From Laspinema palackyanum D2c (GTDB lineage: Bacteria; Cyanobacteriota; Cyanobacteriia; Cyanobacteriales; Laspinemataceae), in the NCBI RefSeq assembly GCF_025370875.1, contig NZ_JAMXFD010000014.1, forward strand, positions 91,863-155,862: a stretch of 64,000 nucleotides of DNA, in the 5' to 3' direction. Shown piece after piece: positions 63,955 to 64,000 of the stretch. The notes beneath the pieces were generated by a model. The model saw nothing but the letters and a program-made list of their open reading frames with translations, was not told the origin of the DNA and searched no databases. Positions within the stretch are counted from its first letter, which is position 1; every line of letters begins with the position of its first letter. Made by a program: the position numbers and the translations under genes.

Positions 63955-64000
63955 CTAATGAATGAGGAGTCCGACGTACCAGATTAGAAGCTGAAGCCCA

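Overview
The window is chromosomal DNA from a cyanobacterium, most likely a filamentous member of the Oscillatoriales (Oscillatoria/Laspinema-like; the genus is an inference). Evidence: many HIP1 octamers (GCGATCGC), a Psb27 photosystem II lipoprotein, the NDH-1 cluster ndhA-I-G-E, a glutamine riboswitch, DUF3181 and DUF4278 proteins, three GHL10-type glycosidase-like proteins, heptamer tandem repeats, and large PAS/GAF signalling proteins. I see no rRNA, CRISPR array, integrase or complete insertion sequence.

Region 1 (1-6.56 kb) is accessory in character. A 1505-residue HEAT-repeat/transmembrane/CHAT (caspase-like) protein is followed with almost no gap by a 151-residue protein and a 505-residue protein with two C-terminal membrane helices, then a strong terminator. 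The first gene's start overlaps the stop of a reading frame that enters from the left edge, so the operon probably extends upstream. This is the best candidate in the window for a little-described conflict or cell-death system.

Region 2 (6.6-18 kb) is mostly housekeeping: a GHL10 protein, a small conserved protein, a TPR protein, a MATE exporter, secG and gpmI, psb27, a second GHL10 protein and a HATPase-like regulator. About 1.2 kb follows with no convincing gene but with a strong terminator.

Region 3 (18.4-33.8 kb) is core metabolism on mixed strands: nadK, ndhE-G-I-A, gltA, sixA, a DUF3181 gene overlapping a two-TM gene, a stress-type membrane protein, moaC, tRNA-Arg(ACG), an MFS transporter, an NlpC/P60 peptidase, a serine hydrolase, two secreted beta-barrel-like proteins and tRNA-Ser(GCT).

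Region 4 (33.8-50.3 kb) holds a GT4 glycosyltransferase, a third GHL10 protein, an acyltransferase, a GAF-GGDEF-EAL protein with phytochrome-type GAF signatures, rpsU with a structured leader, smpB, a secreted two-repeat protein, a glutamine-riboswitch-controlled DUF4278 gene, a large TPR protein, a pentapeptide-repeat protein, a DMT transporter and cytosine deaminase.

Region 5 (50.4-64 kb) holds a 2389-residue multi-PAS hybrid histidine kinase followed by a REC-HK-REC kinase on the same strand, a 53-codon small gene, a minus-strand set kptA - unknown - ThiF-like E1, a secreted small protein, and a broken AAA+ ATPase at the right edge.

A second layer is repeats: a family with a conserved GTTACTACGAAC tail and a variable but always self-complementary head (6.4, 11.3 and 34.1 kb), a dispersed element of about 150 bp at 23.4 and 48.9 kb, heptamer repeats at 21.3 and 41.8 kb, and HIP1-containing inverted repeats.
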